From the NCBI RefSeq assembly GCF_039543205.1, contig NZ_BAABJH010000001.1:1736001-1800000 (forward strand): a stretch of DNA of 64,000 nt, in the 5' to 3' direction. The translations under genes and the position numbers were made by a program. The notes under the pieces were generated by a model. It was not told the DNA's origin. It was given only the letters and a program-made list of their open reading frames with translations, and did not search any database. The DNA is from Flaviramulus_B aquimarinus (GTDB taxonomy: Bacteria > Bacteroidota > Bacteroidia > Flavobacteriales > Flavobacteriaceae). This document shows, piece by piece, positions 1 to 10,600 of this stretch (positions are counted from its first letter, which is position 1; each line of letters begins with the position of its first letter).

Positions 1-2
1 GG

Positions 3-311
3 AAACAATCTGATACTATTTTAGAGAAATCTGAAGATTTTGAAAACAAGAATGCTTTAGAGCGATTAATTCGTGCTGAGCTTTGGTTTTGTATACATTA
101 TGAAATGACAAATAGCCTCACAGATTTCTTTGTGAGACGCACCGGGCGTTTGTATTTTAATATTTCAAGTATTAAAAAGTATCGAGATATTATTTTAAAT
201 GATTTTATAAACTACCTGAACTGGCATGCTGATAAAATTGTTTTGGAAAAAGTGGAATTGGAACTCCTTTTGCAAGACGCCACTACATATTATAACGAAG
301 AATTTAGGTAG
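3..311 (+). CDS. glpD: Glycerol-3-phosphate dehydrogenase, C-terminal part (cut by window edge)
   Basis: The reading frame is open from base 3 to the TAG at 309-311, so only about the last 102 residues are present. The visible part is the helical C-terminal domain of FAD-dependent glycerol-3-phosphate dehydrogenase. The stretch around AELWFCIHYEM, then LTDFFVRRTGRLYF, is characteristic of that domain (DAO_C). The enzyme oxidises glycerol-3-phosphate to dihydroxyacetone phosphate and passes electrons to quinone at the inner membrane. An internal ATG at 105 is not the true start because the conserved domain begins upstream of it. The gene converges with the minus-strand GlcNAc locus. Confidence 0.85.
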   Translation, partial: KQSDTILEKSEDFENKNALERLIRAELWFCIHYEMTNSLTDFFVRRTGRLYFNISSIKKYRDIILNDFINYLNWHADKIVLEKVELELLLQDATTYYNEEFR

Positions 312-317
312 TGATTT

Positions 318-632
318 TTAAGCCTTTAGCCTTATTAGATGGCTTAATATAGCTTTTATTTGGTTGTTTATTTGAATGCCTTTTTCCTGATATTTACTTT
401 TCACTATTATTTTAAATGTAAAATTAGTGCTATGGGTTTTTACTTCATTGATGTTAATCCAACCACCTGGAAAAAATATTTTCAAATCCTGTATTTTTTC
501 TTGTAGAAAAAGCTCAAACTCTCCACTTACCCAATTTATAAATGTTTTGTATAGTGATTTACTTGGAAAGGACTCAATGCTTACTAATTCGTAGTATGTA
601 TTAATATGTATGGTAGATGCTTTTTGATTCAT
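318..632 (-). CDS. Small protein of unknown function, last gene of the GlcNAc run
   Basis: This 104-residue protein is not recognised. It has no signal peptide or membrane segment and mixes short hydrophobic strands with a basic C-terminus ending in LIRLKA. A GGWININE segment lies in the middle. It follows the GlcNAc kinase gene by about 40 nt in the same direction and its stop lies 6 nt from the convergent glpD stop. It could therefore be co-transcribed with the amino-sugar locus, but nothing in the sequence ties it to that pathway. The absence of any overlap with a better frame supports it being a real gene. Confidence 0.6.
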   Translation of the reverse strand: MNQKASTIHINTYYELVSIESFPSKSLYKTFINWVSGEFELFLQEKIQDLKIFFPGGWININEVKTHSTNFTFKIIVKSKYQEKGIQINNQIKAILSHLIRLKA

Positions 633-671
633 TATGCTTTAATTCGGAATTATATTTGTTTTAATCGTTTT

Positions 672-1520
672 TTAATTCAATTTGCTTTGCTGTTTAATGA
701 TATTCTCAATTGGACTTTTAATAAAACTTGAAGCTTTTAACCCATATTTACTTAGGGCTAACGCTAAATAATCTTGTGCATAATAAGCTATAGAACCAAC
801 AAAATGCAATGGAACTGTTTTTAATTCTTGGCGGTATAATTGGACATGATTTTTAACAAATGTGTGCATACCGTTTATAAGTAATCGTTTTATAAAGGGA
901 TGATTTTCATTTTTGAATAAGAAGCGTGCAAACTCTGCTAAATATTTATTAGGCGTAGGAGACTTGTATAGTTTTTTAACAACTTCTTTTTCTTTTAAGT
1001 TATGATCCTTCTCGAACAAGACCCTTAAATTTTTTGGCATTTGCTTATAGTAATAAGCTTTTAAAAGTTCTTTACCAAAATAGTTGCCACTACCTTCATC
1101 CATTAAAATATAGCCTAATGCTGGCGATTTTAAATGTGCTGTTTTTCCATCATAGTAACAACAGTTTGAACCTGTGCCTAGAATACAGACAACAGCAGGT
1201 TCTTTTGTTGTAGCCATAACTGCGGCCATAGTGTCTTCATTGGTTTCGGATTTAGCATTTTCAAAAAAAGACTCTAATATTTTATTAACCTTATTTTGAT
1301 TTTTTTTTGTTCCGCATCCAGCTCCAAAAAAATGAATGTTGGTTACTTTATCTTTATGTTTATTGAGTTCAACGCAACCATCTATAATGTTACAAAACTC
1401 TTTTTTAGTTAAAATAGCTGGATTTAATCCTTTAGTTTTTATTCGAATAGGTTCTTTTTCTTTATGTTCACAAAGTATCCAGTCGCATTTTGTAGAACCG
1501 CTGTCGGCTATTAAAACCAT
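672..1520 (-). CDS. N-acetylglucosamine kinase, BadF/BadG ATPase family
   Basis: This 282-residue cytoplasmic kinase has the ASKHA-fold signatures of the BadF/BadG GlcNAc kinase family. The phosphate-1 loop ADSGSTKCDW lies at residues 5-14, the phosphate-2 motif LGTGSN at 114-119, and the family-typical DEGSGNYFGK at 141-150. The expected reaction is ATP-dependent phosphorylation of GlcNAc to GlcNAc-6-phosphate. The length is normal for the family. It lies 27 nt downstream of the GH20 hexosaminidase gene and in the same locus as a NagB fusion and a sugar permease, which supports GlcNAc as substrate. A muramic or glucosamine specificity cannot be excluded from sequence alone. Confidence 0.88.
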   Translation of the reverse strand: MVLIADSGSTKCDWILCEHKEKEPIRIKTKGLNPAILTKKEFCNIIDGCVELNKHKDKVTNIHFFGAGCGTKKNQNKVNKILESFFENAKSETNEDTMAAVMATTKEPAVVCILGTGSNCCYYDGKTAHLKSPALGYILMDEGSGNYFGKELLKAYYYKQMPKNLRVLFEKDHNLKEKEVVKKLYKSPTPNKYLAEFARFLFKNENHPFIKRLLINGMHTFVKNHVQLYRQELKTVPLHFVGSIAYYAQDYLALALSKYGLKASSFIKSPIENIIKQQSKLN

Positions 1521-1547
1521 AGTATCTTTTTTTAAAATGAAAGGGTG

Positions 1548-3599
1548 TTAATTTTGTAAATTGTTAGATTCAGAATAATGGGTTAGCCTTGTTAAAGCTT
1601 CAATAATAGCAACTTCAACATCTACAAATGGGTTGCTTAAAACTTTGATATGGTCTTTAATGATGTTGAGGTTTTTGGTTGAAATATTTTTATTTTTTAT
1701 GGCTTTAGAAAGCATTAAGGACACGTCTGAAATTGTTTTAGACAGTTTTTCTAACGGACTTATTTTAGGGTTTTTTTGAAGTTTAGAAAAATGGGTATAG
1801 TTTTTGGACCACTTGTTTAAGTAGTGCATAACTTCAGCTTCATGAGCTTTGTTGGGGTTCTTAATATAATTAGAAACCTGATTGATAAAAGGTTGAGCAT
1901 CTTCAGCATTCACAACGCAAGCATCTGCAAACAAATTAAAAGGTGAATAGGTTTTGTATTCTATGCCGTCTTTATTTCTTGCGTATATTTTTAAAGGTTC
2001 ACAAATTTTTGATAATGTAATTAGTGATGAAATATCTTGATTGTTGGTCATATTTCTTAAAATAACATCTCTGTTTTTAATATGTGTAAGTCCTAATTCC
2101 TCTAACTGAAAAGATACTGTTGCAAGGCGTTTTTTCATGGCATTAACATCATTAATAGCTTGTGGCGACCAAAAACGCTCAGCTATTGCGGCTGTTCTAG
2201 GCCATATTCTAGAATCGATGGTTTGCTGTGTAACCAATTCACTCCACATGGTGGCTTCTCCACCTAAAATACGAGATTGCTCGGCTTTGGTTAGTTGTAC
2301 ATTGCCTATAGGGTCAACGTTATAATGATGCTCTACGGGTAACATTCTATCAATATAATAACCGTTGGAAAGTACGGTTTGATAGCCTTTTTTTGCTGCC
2401 TTTATTAAAGAACCTCCTTTGGTAAGCCCCTCATTTTCTCCGCGCCATGAATGTATTACAGCTGATGTTGGCATATTTGGAGTCATGATTTCATCCCAGC
2501 CCATTAATGTTTTTCCTAATTTACTTAGGATTTTTTCAAGTTTAATATTGAAATAGGTTTGTAAATCATGATTTGTTTTTAAACCATGTTGGTTTTTAAA
2601 TCGTTGGATATCTTTGTTTTCATTCCAATGTTTACCTTCATTTTCATCTCCTCCAATATGAAAATAGTCATCTGGAAATAATGGCGCTATTTCAGAAAAT
2701 AAGTTTTCTAGAAACTCATAAGTAATAATTTTTGTTGGATTTAATGTAGGGTCAAATACACCAGAATTGCGTTCGATAGTATAGTTGTAATTATCTTTAC
2801 TTCCAAGTTCTGGGTAAGCTGCTAGAATCGCAGAGGCGTGTCCTGGAACATCCAATTCTGGAATAACACGAATTCCTAAATTATCAGCATATGTAACTAT
2901 ATCTTTTATTTGTTCTTGAGTATAGTATAGCCCATCTGAAGCTAATTCTTGAAGTTTTGGATATACTTTGGATTCTATCCTAAACCCTTGATCATCGGTT
3001 AAATGCCAATGAAACACATTCATTTTTACCGATGCCATAGCTCTTAAATTTCTTTTAATAACGTTAACTGGTTGAAAGTGTCTTGCCACGTCAATCATTA
3101 ACCCACGCCAAACAAACCTTGGATTGTCTATTATATTAACTCCTGGAAAAAAATAGTTGGTTTCGTTATTATGGGTTAGCTGTAAGAGTGTTTCTAAACC
3201 TCTAATGGCACCAATATCTGTTTTTGCTTTTATGTTTACTGAAGTATCGTTTATATCTAATGTGTAAGATTCATCATTTTCAATACCTAGCTTAGAAACG
3301 GTATCAAATGTTATTTTTATATGACCTTCTTTATTTGTTATAGGAAATCCTTCACCTAAAAACACACCGGTTCGAGTGCTTAAGCGTCTTAAAAAATTAA
3401 CAGCGGCGTTACGAACTCGTCCTCTATTATTAGGGCTTAATGATATCGTAACATCGCTATTAATAATAAACTTAGCAGGGTTTTCTTTGATTTCTTTTGG
3501 CCAAGGCATCAGGTTATAGCTTTCTAACAATGCGTTTTGTGAGCTTACGTATTGATAAAAACAGCTAAAAAGTAAAAGATATAGTATATTTTTTTTCAT
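1548..3599 (-). CDS. Beta-N-acetylhexosaminidase, glycoside hydrolase family 20
   Basis: This 683-residue exported enzyme begins with a signal peptide ending VSSQ around residue 21. A GH20b-type N-terminal domain follows at about 30-155, then the GH20 TIM barrel at about 160-510. The barrel carries WRGLMIDVARHF, NVFHWHLTDDQGFR and the catalytic pair in HIGGDENEGKHW, with Asp318 and Glu319. GH20 enzymes use substrate-assisted catalysis to remove terminal beta-GlcNAc or GalNAc. A helical tail of about 170 residues completes the protein. It likely works in the periplasm or outer membrane on oligosaccharides imported by the SusC/SusD pair. No type IX secretion C-terminal domain is evident. Confidence 0.93.
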   Translation of the reverse strand: MKKNILYLLLFSCFYQYVSSQNALLESYNLMPWPKEIKENPAKFIINSDVTISLSPNNRGRVRNAAVNFLRRLSTRTGVFLGEGFPITNKEGHIKITFDTVSKLGIENDESYTLDINDTSVNIKAKTDIGAIRGLETLLQLTHNNETNYFFPGVNIIDNPRFVWRGLMIDVARHFQPVNVIKRNLRAMASVKMNVFHWHLTDDQGFRIESKVYPKLQELASDGLYYTQEQIKDIVTYADNLGIRVIPELDVPGHASAILAAYPELGSKDNYNYTIERNSGVFDPTLNPTKIITYEFLENLFSEIAPLFPDDYFHIGGDENEGKHWNENKDIQRFKNQHGLKTNHDLQTYFNIKLEKILSKLGKTLMGWDEIMTPNMPTSAVIHSWRGENEGLTKGGSLIKAAKKGYQTVLSNGYYIDRMLPVEHHYNVDPIGNVQLTKAEQSRILGGEATMWSELVTQQTIDSRIWPRTAAIAERFWSPQAINDVNAMKKRLATVSFQLEELGLTHIKNRDVILRNMTNNQDISSLITLSKICEPLKIYARNKDGIEYKTYSPFNLFADACVVNAEDAQPFINQVSNYIKNPNKAHEAEVMHYLNKWSKNYTHFSKLQKNPKISPLEKLSKTISDVSLMLSKAIKNKNISTKNLNIIKDHIKVLSNPFVDVEVAIIEALTRLTHYSESNNLQN

Positions 3600-3627
3600 T
3601 TAATTTTAAGTTTTAAGAAAAGAAACA

Positions 3628-4062
3628 TTAATTGATTCTAATATACTTTTCAATAATTTTTCGCTTAATCCCTGCTTGTTTTACTTCTTCAATACCAGAT
3701 TGAATTAAGGTATCTCCTTTAAACGCAATGGTAAATGGAAACGTATGGTTTTTAATAGCACTAACAGCAGCGAAATTTAAAGTTTCCATATAACTATTTC
3801 CATTCAAAGTATAGGTTCCAGCACCTGAATAATAGCTTTTTGGACTATTATTTTCCTGATTGAAAAAAGAAAAATGGCTATGGTTTATAATTTTTATAAA
3901 CCTAGTATTTGTTAAATCTTTTATTTTTAAAGAATCATTTTCAATCATTTCGGCATATACCATGTCCCAAGTTCCAACTAATTTATTTGCGGCTTTCTTA
4001 TCGTTATTTGAACAACTAATGAGGCTTAAAATAACGATTAAGACAAGACCTGTACGTTTCAT
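3628..4062 (-). CDS. Small lipoprotein, lipocalin-like
   Basis: This 144-residue protein starts with a lipoprotein signal whose lipobox LISC places the modified cysteine at residue 17, followed by SNND. The body (KLVGTWDMVYAE ... FKGDTLIQSG ... EKYIRIN) has the beta-strand pattern of small lipocalin-like Bacteroidetes lipoproteins that begin with a GxW motif. It sits between the GH20 gene (28 nt) and the NagB fusion (16 nt) in the same direction, so it is probably in the same transcript. A ligand-binding or envelope role is inferred only; the start codon is supported by the complete signal peptide. Confidence 0.72.
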   Translation of the reverse strand: MKRTGLVLIVILSLISCSNNDKKAANKLVGTWDMVYAEMIENDSLKIKDLTNTRFIKIINHSHFSFFNQENNSPKSYYSGAGTYTLNGNSYMETLNFAAVSAIKNHTFPFTIAFKGDTLIQSGIEEVKQAGIKRKIIEKYIRIN

Positions 4063-4078
4063 TCTTCTTCTCCTTTTT

Positions 4079-6001
4079 TTAGAAATGATAACGTTTAAAG
4101 GCTTCTATGGCGGCATAATCTGCCAGTCCTAAATCGTTATATTTTTTGGCTGTTAGCCTATTCCTATCTTCCACACGTACCCAAAACTCTCTTGAATCTC
4201 CGCCTTGAAACATAACACCATCTTTTTGTGATTGGTGATAAAATATAGCATGTCGTTTTTTTAGGACTTGATCAGGGCTCATAGGAACTGCCATTTCAAT
4301 TTGATAGGATTCCCATTCGTGCCATGCGCCACGGTATAGCCAGACCCAACAATCATCCATGTATTTATTATGTTTTAGTTCTTCTAGAGCCATAAATAAA
4401 GCATCTAAACACACTTTATGTGTTCCATGTGGATCAGCTAAATCTCCTGCTGCATAAATTTGATGAGGTTTTATGTTTTCAATTAGACTATACATGATAC
4501 TAATATCATCATCTGAAATATTGTTCTTTTTTATGGTGCCTGTTTCGTAAAACGGCAGATCAAGAAAATGAACATTTTCATCGTTAAGTCCTAAATATCG
4601 TGTTGCTGCTAGTGATTCACTTCGTCTTATTAAACCTTTTAGTTGTCGTACTTCGTTAGAATCAATATCATTATCCGTTTTCAGTTTAAGAAAATTGATA
4701 ATGCTTTGCGTTTCTTCACAATTAGGACATAGAGTTTGAGTGATTTCAGCAAATTTTAATGCTTCTTCATCTGAAACTGCAATGTTTCCAGACGTTTGAT
4801 ATGCAATATGAACATCGTGCCCTTGCTCCACTAATCTATCAAAGGTCCCTCCCATAGAAATGACATCATCATCTGGGTGCGGGCTAAAAATAATTACACG
4901 TTTTTTTGGAATATTGGCGCGCTCTGGCCTGTTAGAGTCATCTGCATTTGGTTTTCCTCCTGGCCATCCTGTAATAGTATGCTGTAACTTGTTAAACATT
5001 TTTATGTTTAAATCGTAAGCAGTGCCCTCTTCGGTAAGTAGACCAGACATACCATTATTGTTGTAATCTTTATCTGTTAATTTTAAAATGGATTTGTTTA
5101 AAAGTTCAGAAAGCCAAACCACAGCCTTTAACTTTAAAGATTCATCCCAAACACATGAGGTTACTAACCAAGGTGTTTTTACTCGTGTTAATTCAGAGGA
5201 TGCTCCCTCATCTATAATAAATGTGGTGTTATTGTGGTGTTGTAAATAGGTTGCTGGAACCTCAGAGGTTATTTCGCCTTCAATGGTTTCTTTAAGAATT
5301 TCTGCTTTATTAGCACCCCAACCTAAAAGGACTATACGTTTTGCACTTAGTACCGTTCCTATTCCCATAGTAATGGCCTTTCTCGGCACATTATCAATAC
5401 CCAAAAAAGCAGGTGCAGCATCAACTCGTGTTATATGGTCTAAAGTAATATTTCTTGTACCAGAGTTAAGATGAGAACCAGGTTCGTTAAAACCAATATG
5501 ACCTGTTCTACCAATACCAAGCAGTTGAAAATCTAAACCGCCTACAGCCTTAATTTTCATTTCGTAATCGATACAGGATTGGTATAAATCTTCGGCACTA
5601 ACCTTTCCGTTTGGTATATTAATGTTTTCGGGTAAAATATCGATATGATTGAAAAGGTGCTCATGCATGAAATAAAAATAACTTTGTATGTTATTTTTAT
5701 CCATAGGATAATACTCATCAAGGTTAAAAGTGATAACGTTCGCAAAACTTAAGCCTTCTTCTTTGTGTATCCTGATAAGTTCTTCGTAAACTTTTATAGG
5801 GGAAGATCCTGTAGCTAAACCTAGAATACAAGGTTTGTTTTGACTTTCTTTTTCTCTAACCAAATTAGCAATTTCTTGAGCAACTAAAATGGAAGCTTCG
5901 TTAGAATCTTTGAAAATAATATTATGTATTTTTTCAAAACGTGTTTCTTCAAACTTCCCTGCTTGTGCATAAGCTATATTTTTATGGTCTGCAATTTTCA
6001 C
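4079..6001 (-). CDS. nagB: Glucosamine-6-phosphate deaminase fused to a PIG-L/LmbE-type deacetylase domain
   Basis: This 640-residue protein joins two enzymes. Residues about 30-300 are a NagB domain with LGLATGSSP at 60-68, FNLDEYY at 92-98 (general-base Asp95) and GIGRTGHIGFNEPG at 162-175. This domain converts glucosamine-6-phosphate to fructose-6-phosphate and ammonia. From about 368 onward lies a PIG-L/LmbE domain with the zinc motif HPDD at 375-378 and a downstream DPHGTHK. PIG-L proteins deacetylate GlcNAc-containing substrates. Related fusions are known in Bacteroidetes. No nagA is seen in the window, so the second domain could supply the GlcNAc-6-phosphate deacetylase step; this is inference. 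Confidence 0.92.
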   Translation of the reverse strand: MKIADHKNIAYAQAGKFEETRFEKIHNIIFKDSNEASILVAQEIANLVREKESQNKPCILGLATGSSPIKVYEELIRIHKEEGLSFANVITFNLDEYYPMDKNNIQSYFYFMHEHLFNHIDILPENINIPNGKVSAEDLYQSCIDYEMKIKAVGGLDFQLLGIGRTGHIGFNEPGSHLNSGTRNITLDHITRVDAAPAFLGIDNVPRKAITMGIGTVLSAKRIVLLGWGANKAEILKETIEGEITSEVPATYLQHHNNTTFIIDEGASSELTRVKTPWLVTSCVWDESLKLKAVVWLSELLNKSILKLTDKDYNNNGMSGLLTEEGTAYDLNIKMFNKLQHTITGWPGGKPNADDSNRPERANIPKKRVIIFSPHPDDDVISMGGTFDRLVEQGHDVHIAYQTSGNIAVSDEEALKFAEITQTLCPNCEETQSIINFLKLKTDNDIDSNEVRQLKGLIRRSESLAATRYLGLNDENVHFLDLPFYETGTIKKNNISDDDISIMYSLIENIKPHQIYAAGDLADPHGTHKVCLDALFMALEELKHNKYMDDCWVWLYRGAWHEWESYQIEMAVPMSPDQVLKKRHAIFYHQSQKDGVMFQGGDSREFWVRVEDRNRLTAKKYNDLGLADYAAIEAFKRYHF

Positions 6002-6036
6002 AGTAATACTTTTTTGTGGTTAATACTTTTTGGTTA

Positions 6037-6070
6037 AAGCAAACGAAAAACCTGAATTTTCCGTTTGCTT
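6037..6070 (-). terminator. Hairpin between susD and the nagB fusion
   Basis: An inverted repeat pairs AAGCAAACG at 6038-6046 with CGTTTGCTT at 6062-6070, and flanking A and T runs extend the stem with one bulge. It lies downstream of the susD stop on the minus strand. Only a short T run follows, so it may attenuate rather than end transcription between the transport genes and the catabolic genes. Confidence 0.45.
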
Positions 6071-6108
6071 AACATCAAACTAAACTTAAAAACTAATTCA
6101 ACTTTCAA

Positions 6109-7686
6109 TTAAAAATTTGGTCCTCCCGTGTCCCACCATAGACGCGTTCCTCCATGGTCTGGACCGCTTAAATAGCTAACAGCAGTACTTACGTTATCCC
6201 CATTTGTATTCACTTCACCTTCAACAAAGTTTATTCTCCTCACTTGAATGTTAGTATCGATATCTCCTCCACTATTGTTAACAACTACAGGAAATATTCT
6301 TGGGTAGCCTGTACGTCTAAATTCAGACCAAGCTTCCTGTCCGTCTGGGAACATCGCAATCCATTTTTGAGTAATAATTTGCTCTAATTGTTCCTCGTTT
6401 GTTCCAGCATCATTGTAAGCTATTTTTACATCACTTGCGTAAGCAATATCATTATTGGAGTTAAGTGCATCAACAAAATCTGCTGGGATACTTACGTTAT
6501 CTGCTAAATATTCGGTAACCCCTCCAATTCCATGTTGTGTAAAGGATGCTGTAACACCAGCTTCGTAATTGGTTTTTGCATTGCCTGCTCCAGACCACCC
6601 TCTTAAAGCAGCTTCAGCTTTTAAGAAATGAACTTCGGCAGCTGTCATCCACGTTAAGGTTTCGCCATCAATAACACTTCCAATAGAAGCATGATCTCCA
6701 TATTCGCTTTTGGCACTGATGTCTATTCCCATTCTAATTCCTTTGTAATTGCCAGCTAAAGATTCATCTTCTGAAGGGTTAAAATAAGTTTCAATTCTAT
6801 CATCATTATAGCCCGTTAAGATAGACTCCATTTCGGCACCCATTCTAATATCGCCCCAAGACCCACTAATTACTGTAATTGGGTGCGGGAAGCCTGTATT
6901 GATTACCATATCTGAACTCTCCATTAAACCAGCATTATTGGCTAGTGAAAGCTCTCCTTGGGTTTTAGCCAAGGTTGGGTTAACTTTAGAAATTCGGATT
7001 GCCAAACGTAATCTTAAGCTGTTTGCAAATTGTCTCCATAATGCAATATCTCCTGCTAAATTCGACATATCAAAAGGCATGAATTGCCCCTCTCCTTCAA
7101 AAGCTTCTAGTGCATTAATAGCTTCTCCTAGGTCATTAAAAAAGGCTTGATAAGCAACATCTTGTGGGTCGTATTCACCTGTTGTGGCAAAATCATTAAA
7201 CTTGGTGTAGCGTATTGGTCCGTAAATATCAGCAACTCGATGCATAGCTGTAACTTTAATAATGTTTGCTAGATGCACAAACTTTGCGCCATTCGGGTCT
7301 CCACTTAAATCTACTGCATTTTTCACATTTAAAGCCTGTGGCATTACATTTCCATAGGCATCGCTCCAAGGAAAACCATTCCATCCATCAACTAAGGCAT
7401 AGGTTTGATTGTTTACATTTCCAGCAAAAGGAGTTGGTGCAGTCATATAACCAGAAAACACATCGCCCATTAATCCTTGTTGCAATTGGTAATTCCATGC
7501 TGGTGTTACGTTGAACACATTTAAAAACATGGGGCCAAATTCGTTACCAACATTATTGTTCATTTGCCTTAAACTCTCTTCGGTAATACCATGAGGGTTT
7601 GTATTTATATTTTCAAAATCATCTGTACAACTAGCAAAACCAATTACCATAAAAGAAGCTAGTAGGTATTTATATATTTTTTTCAT
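6109..7686 (-). CDS. SusD-like outer-membrane lipoprotein (SusD/RagB superfamily)
   Basis: This 525-residue lipoprotein has the lipobox FASC with Cys20, followed by the acidic TDDFENINTNPHG start typical of SusD-like group-2 proteins. Helical, TPR-like segments such as WRQFANSLRLRLAIRIS and TWMTAAEVHFLKAEAALRG match the superfamily. The C-terminal part carries QKWIAMFPDGQEAWSEFRRTGYP, a common SusD-family signature. It is the surface glycan-binding lid that works with its SusC partner. The gene starts 5 nt after the susC stop, so the pair is translated from one message. The likely ligand is a GlcNAc-containing oligosaccharide, inferred from the neighbouring genes. Confidence 0.93.
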   Translation of the reverse strand: MKKIYKYLLASFMVIGFASCTDDFENINTNPHGITEESLRQMNNNVGNEFGPMFLNVFNVTPAWNYQLQQGLMGDVFSGYMTAPTPFAGNVNNQTYALVDGWNGFPWSDAYGNVMPQALNVKNAVDLSGDPNGAKFVHLANIIKVTAMHRVADIYGPIRYTKFNDFATTGEYDPQDVAYQAFFNDLGEAINALEAFEGEGQFMPFDMSNLAGDIALWRQFANSLRLRLAIRISKVNPTLAKTQGELSLANNAGLMESSDMVINTGFPHPITVISGSWGDIRMGAEMESILTGYNDDRIETYFNPSEDESLAGNYKGIRMGIDISAKSEYGDHASIGSVIDGETLTWMTAAEVHFLKAEAALRGWSGAGNAKTNYEAGVTASFTQHGIGGVTEYLADNVSIPADFVDALNSNNDIAYASDVKIAYNDAGTNEEQLEQIITQKWIAMFPDGQEAWSEFRRTGYPRIFPVVVNNSGGDIDTNIQVRRINFVEGEVNTNGDNVSTAVSYLSGPDHGGTRLWWDTGGPNF

Positions 7687-7691
7687 TTTTC

Positions 7692-10600
7692 TTAGAAATT
7701 TACGTTAATGTTTAATCCTACACTTCTTGTTGAAGGTTGACCATATATATCGACACCCTGTAACCCGATACCTGTACTAGAAGCAATATTCGGGTCGAAT
7801 GGTGCATCTTTATAAATGAAAAACAGGTTGTTTGCAATCAATGATAATTTGATAGAATCAAAGAAATCGTTAATTTTTGGTAGCGTATATCCAATAGATA
7901 ATTCTCTTAGAGTTACATTTGTTGCACTGTACACATATTCTCCTAGTAAGCCAGCTCTACCTCCTGTTTTAGTGTAATAATCTTGGGCTGTCATTTGTGC
8001 ACTTGCACCACTAGTAGTTACTACGTTGATCATACCTCCATTGGCGTTTCTTGCATCAGCAGATGCTTGAGATACACCATAAAAATCGTTAACAGCTTCT
8101 GTAACACTTACAACATCACCTCCAAATTTACCATCAATTAAAAAGTTTATTGAAAAGTTTTTAAAATCGAATGTATTGCTTAAACCTAAAGTGAAATCAG
8201 GTTGAGCATGTGCTATAGTTTCAAATTCTGAAGCTTCAATGGTTAAGTTTCCACTTCCATCATCTGTAACAATTGGTAATCCATTTTCGTTTCTCATTAC
8301 TGAACGACCACGAATACTACCAAAATCTTCACCTTCAACTAAAGAATAACCATAACCATTAACACCTGGAGCAGTCAAGATAGCTTCTCCATTATCAAGC
8401 GATGGGTGTACTGAGACTACTTTGTTTTTGTTTGAAGCAAAGTTTAAAGCGGTATTCCATTTAAAGTTATCGTTTACAATAGGCTTGCCATTAAGTACTA
8501 ATTCAATTCCTTTATTTGAAATTTCACCTGCATTAACAATATTTTGTGTGTAGCCTTGTACATTAGGTTGTGCAGCAATAAAGAAAATTTGATTTTCTGT
8601 TGTAGAACTGTAATACGTTAGGTCTAGACCTAATCTGTTTCCAAAAAAGCGCCATTCGGTACCAATTTCAAAAGATTTTTGTTTTTCTGGTTCTAAAGTT
8701 TCACCTTCTCTTGGTGCAAATGTGGCTTGGTTTGCAGAACCCACAGTTCCGGTTGTTCCGGTTGTTCCAATAGTTCTTAAAGGCACGGTTGCAAAAGCAG
8801 GAATGTCTTTACCAACTTCAGCGTATGAGACTCTTACCTTTGCGAAATCAACTGCGTCTGGCATTTCAAACATTTCTGACAATACGTTGGTTAAACCAAA
8901 TGAAGGATAAAAGAATGAGCTGGAATTTGTATTGACTAGTGTTGAAGACCAATCTGTTCTACCTGTTATATCTAAATACAACATATCTTTATAGCCAATG
9001 TTTACAGCTCCAAAAACAGATTGCACCTCTCTATTGGAAACTGTTTGGGCAATTCCATTAGATGACTCGAAGTTTGCAATTGTAAACTCATTAGGGAACT
9101 TTAATCCTTCTGGACCAGAATCTAGTAGAATTTGGTCTCCAATTTTGTACTTAGTAAGACTGGTTCCAAGTGTTAAGTTGAAATCAAAATCTTCTGATAA
9201 ATCTCTGTTATAATTAGCAATAAAATCTAAATATTGCTGTGTGTTTTCTGTTTTTTCAAGAATGTATCGTCCAGTTGTAGGAACAAATGTTAGATCACTA
9301 CCCGCATATAATTTTTTATCAAAAGTAAAGAATGATTTATCAAAACTTCCTCTAGATTGTAATGATAAATTATCATTAAGTTGATATTTTACACTAACAC
9401 TAGCTAGGGTTCTTTGAGCAATATCTTTACTTGGGTTTCTGTTGATTAACCAATATGGGTTTTGCTGAATGTTTTCATCAAATGATGTTGCAAATTGATC
9501 CATCATGTTGGTTGCTGCATTAAAATACTCAAATTTATTTTTATAAGTATTTAAATCGATACCAACAGGGTTAAGGTATAGCCCTGTTAAAGGGTTAGAG
9601 TATAAACCATTACCCGGTCTATTCCAAATACGCTGATCTGATAAGCTAATATTTGCAGACACTTGAATTTTATCATTTAAAAAACTAGCTGTTTCTCGTA
9701 AGTTAAAAACATTTCTGTTCAATCGGTTTTCTGGCATAACCCCTGTTGCTGAGGTATTAGCAAATGAAAAGTAGGTTTGAGCCACTTTATTTCCTGCGCT
9801 TAAAGAAATAGCTTGTGTTGCTGTAGTACCTGTTTTAAAAAAATCATCTACTGTATTTGATAAGCCACCGGTTTTTGCTCCCCAAGATTTAGGGTCTGTT
9901 ACTCTTCCATTTTCTGCTATAGCACCACCAACGGATAAAGATTGATATTCCGTTTGTAATTCTGGTAAAGATACCACGTTGTCAACAGTAAATGTTGAAT
10001 TGAAGTTTACTTTAATTTTGCCATCTTTTCCACTTTTGGTCGTAATTAGTATAACACCATTTGCTCCTTGACTACCATATAATGCTGCTGCAGAAGCCCC
10101 TTTTAATATGGTCATGCTTTCAACATCATCTGGATTGATAAGAGAGGTAATATCTCCACCATCTCTATTTCCAGTTTGGGCACCAAAAATACTTGTTCCA
10201 GGAGCCTCCCCGTTTTGACCGTTACCATTGTTAAGCATAGGTATACCATCTATAACGTATAGCGGGTCATTATTGCTTGTAGAAGAGTTTCCTCTTAAAA
10301 CCACTTTAGTAGCGCCACCAACACCAGATGCACTTCTTGTAATGGTTAAACCTGCGGATTTCCCAGATAAGCTATTAATTGGGTTAACTTGTTTAACTCG
10401 TGTTAAATCATCGCCTTTAACATCTTGAGCAGAATAAGTTAATGTTTTTCTTTCTTTCTTAATACCTAATGCCGTTACAACCACCTCGTTTAATTGCGTG
10501 GCATCTTCTAGCATTTGTACATCAATAACATTAGATGCTCCAACGGTTACTTGTACACTGGTCATTCCCAGATAAGAAAAGTTTAAAATATCGCCAACAT

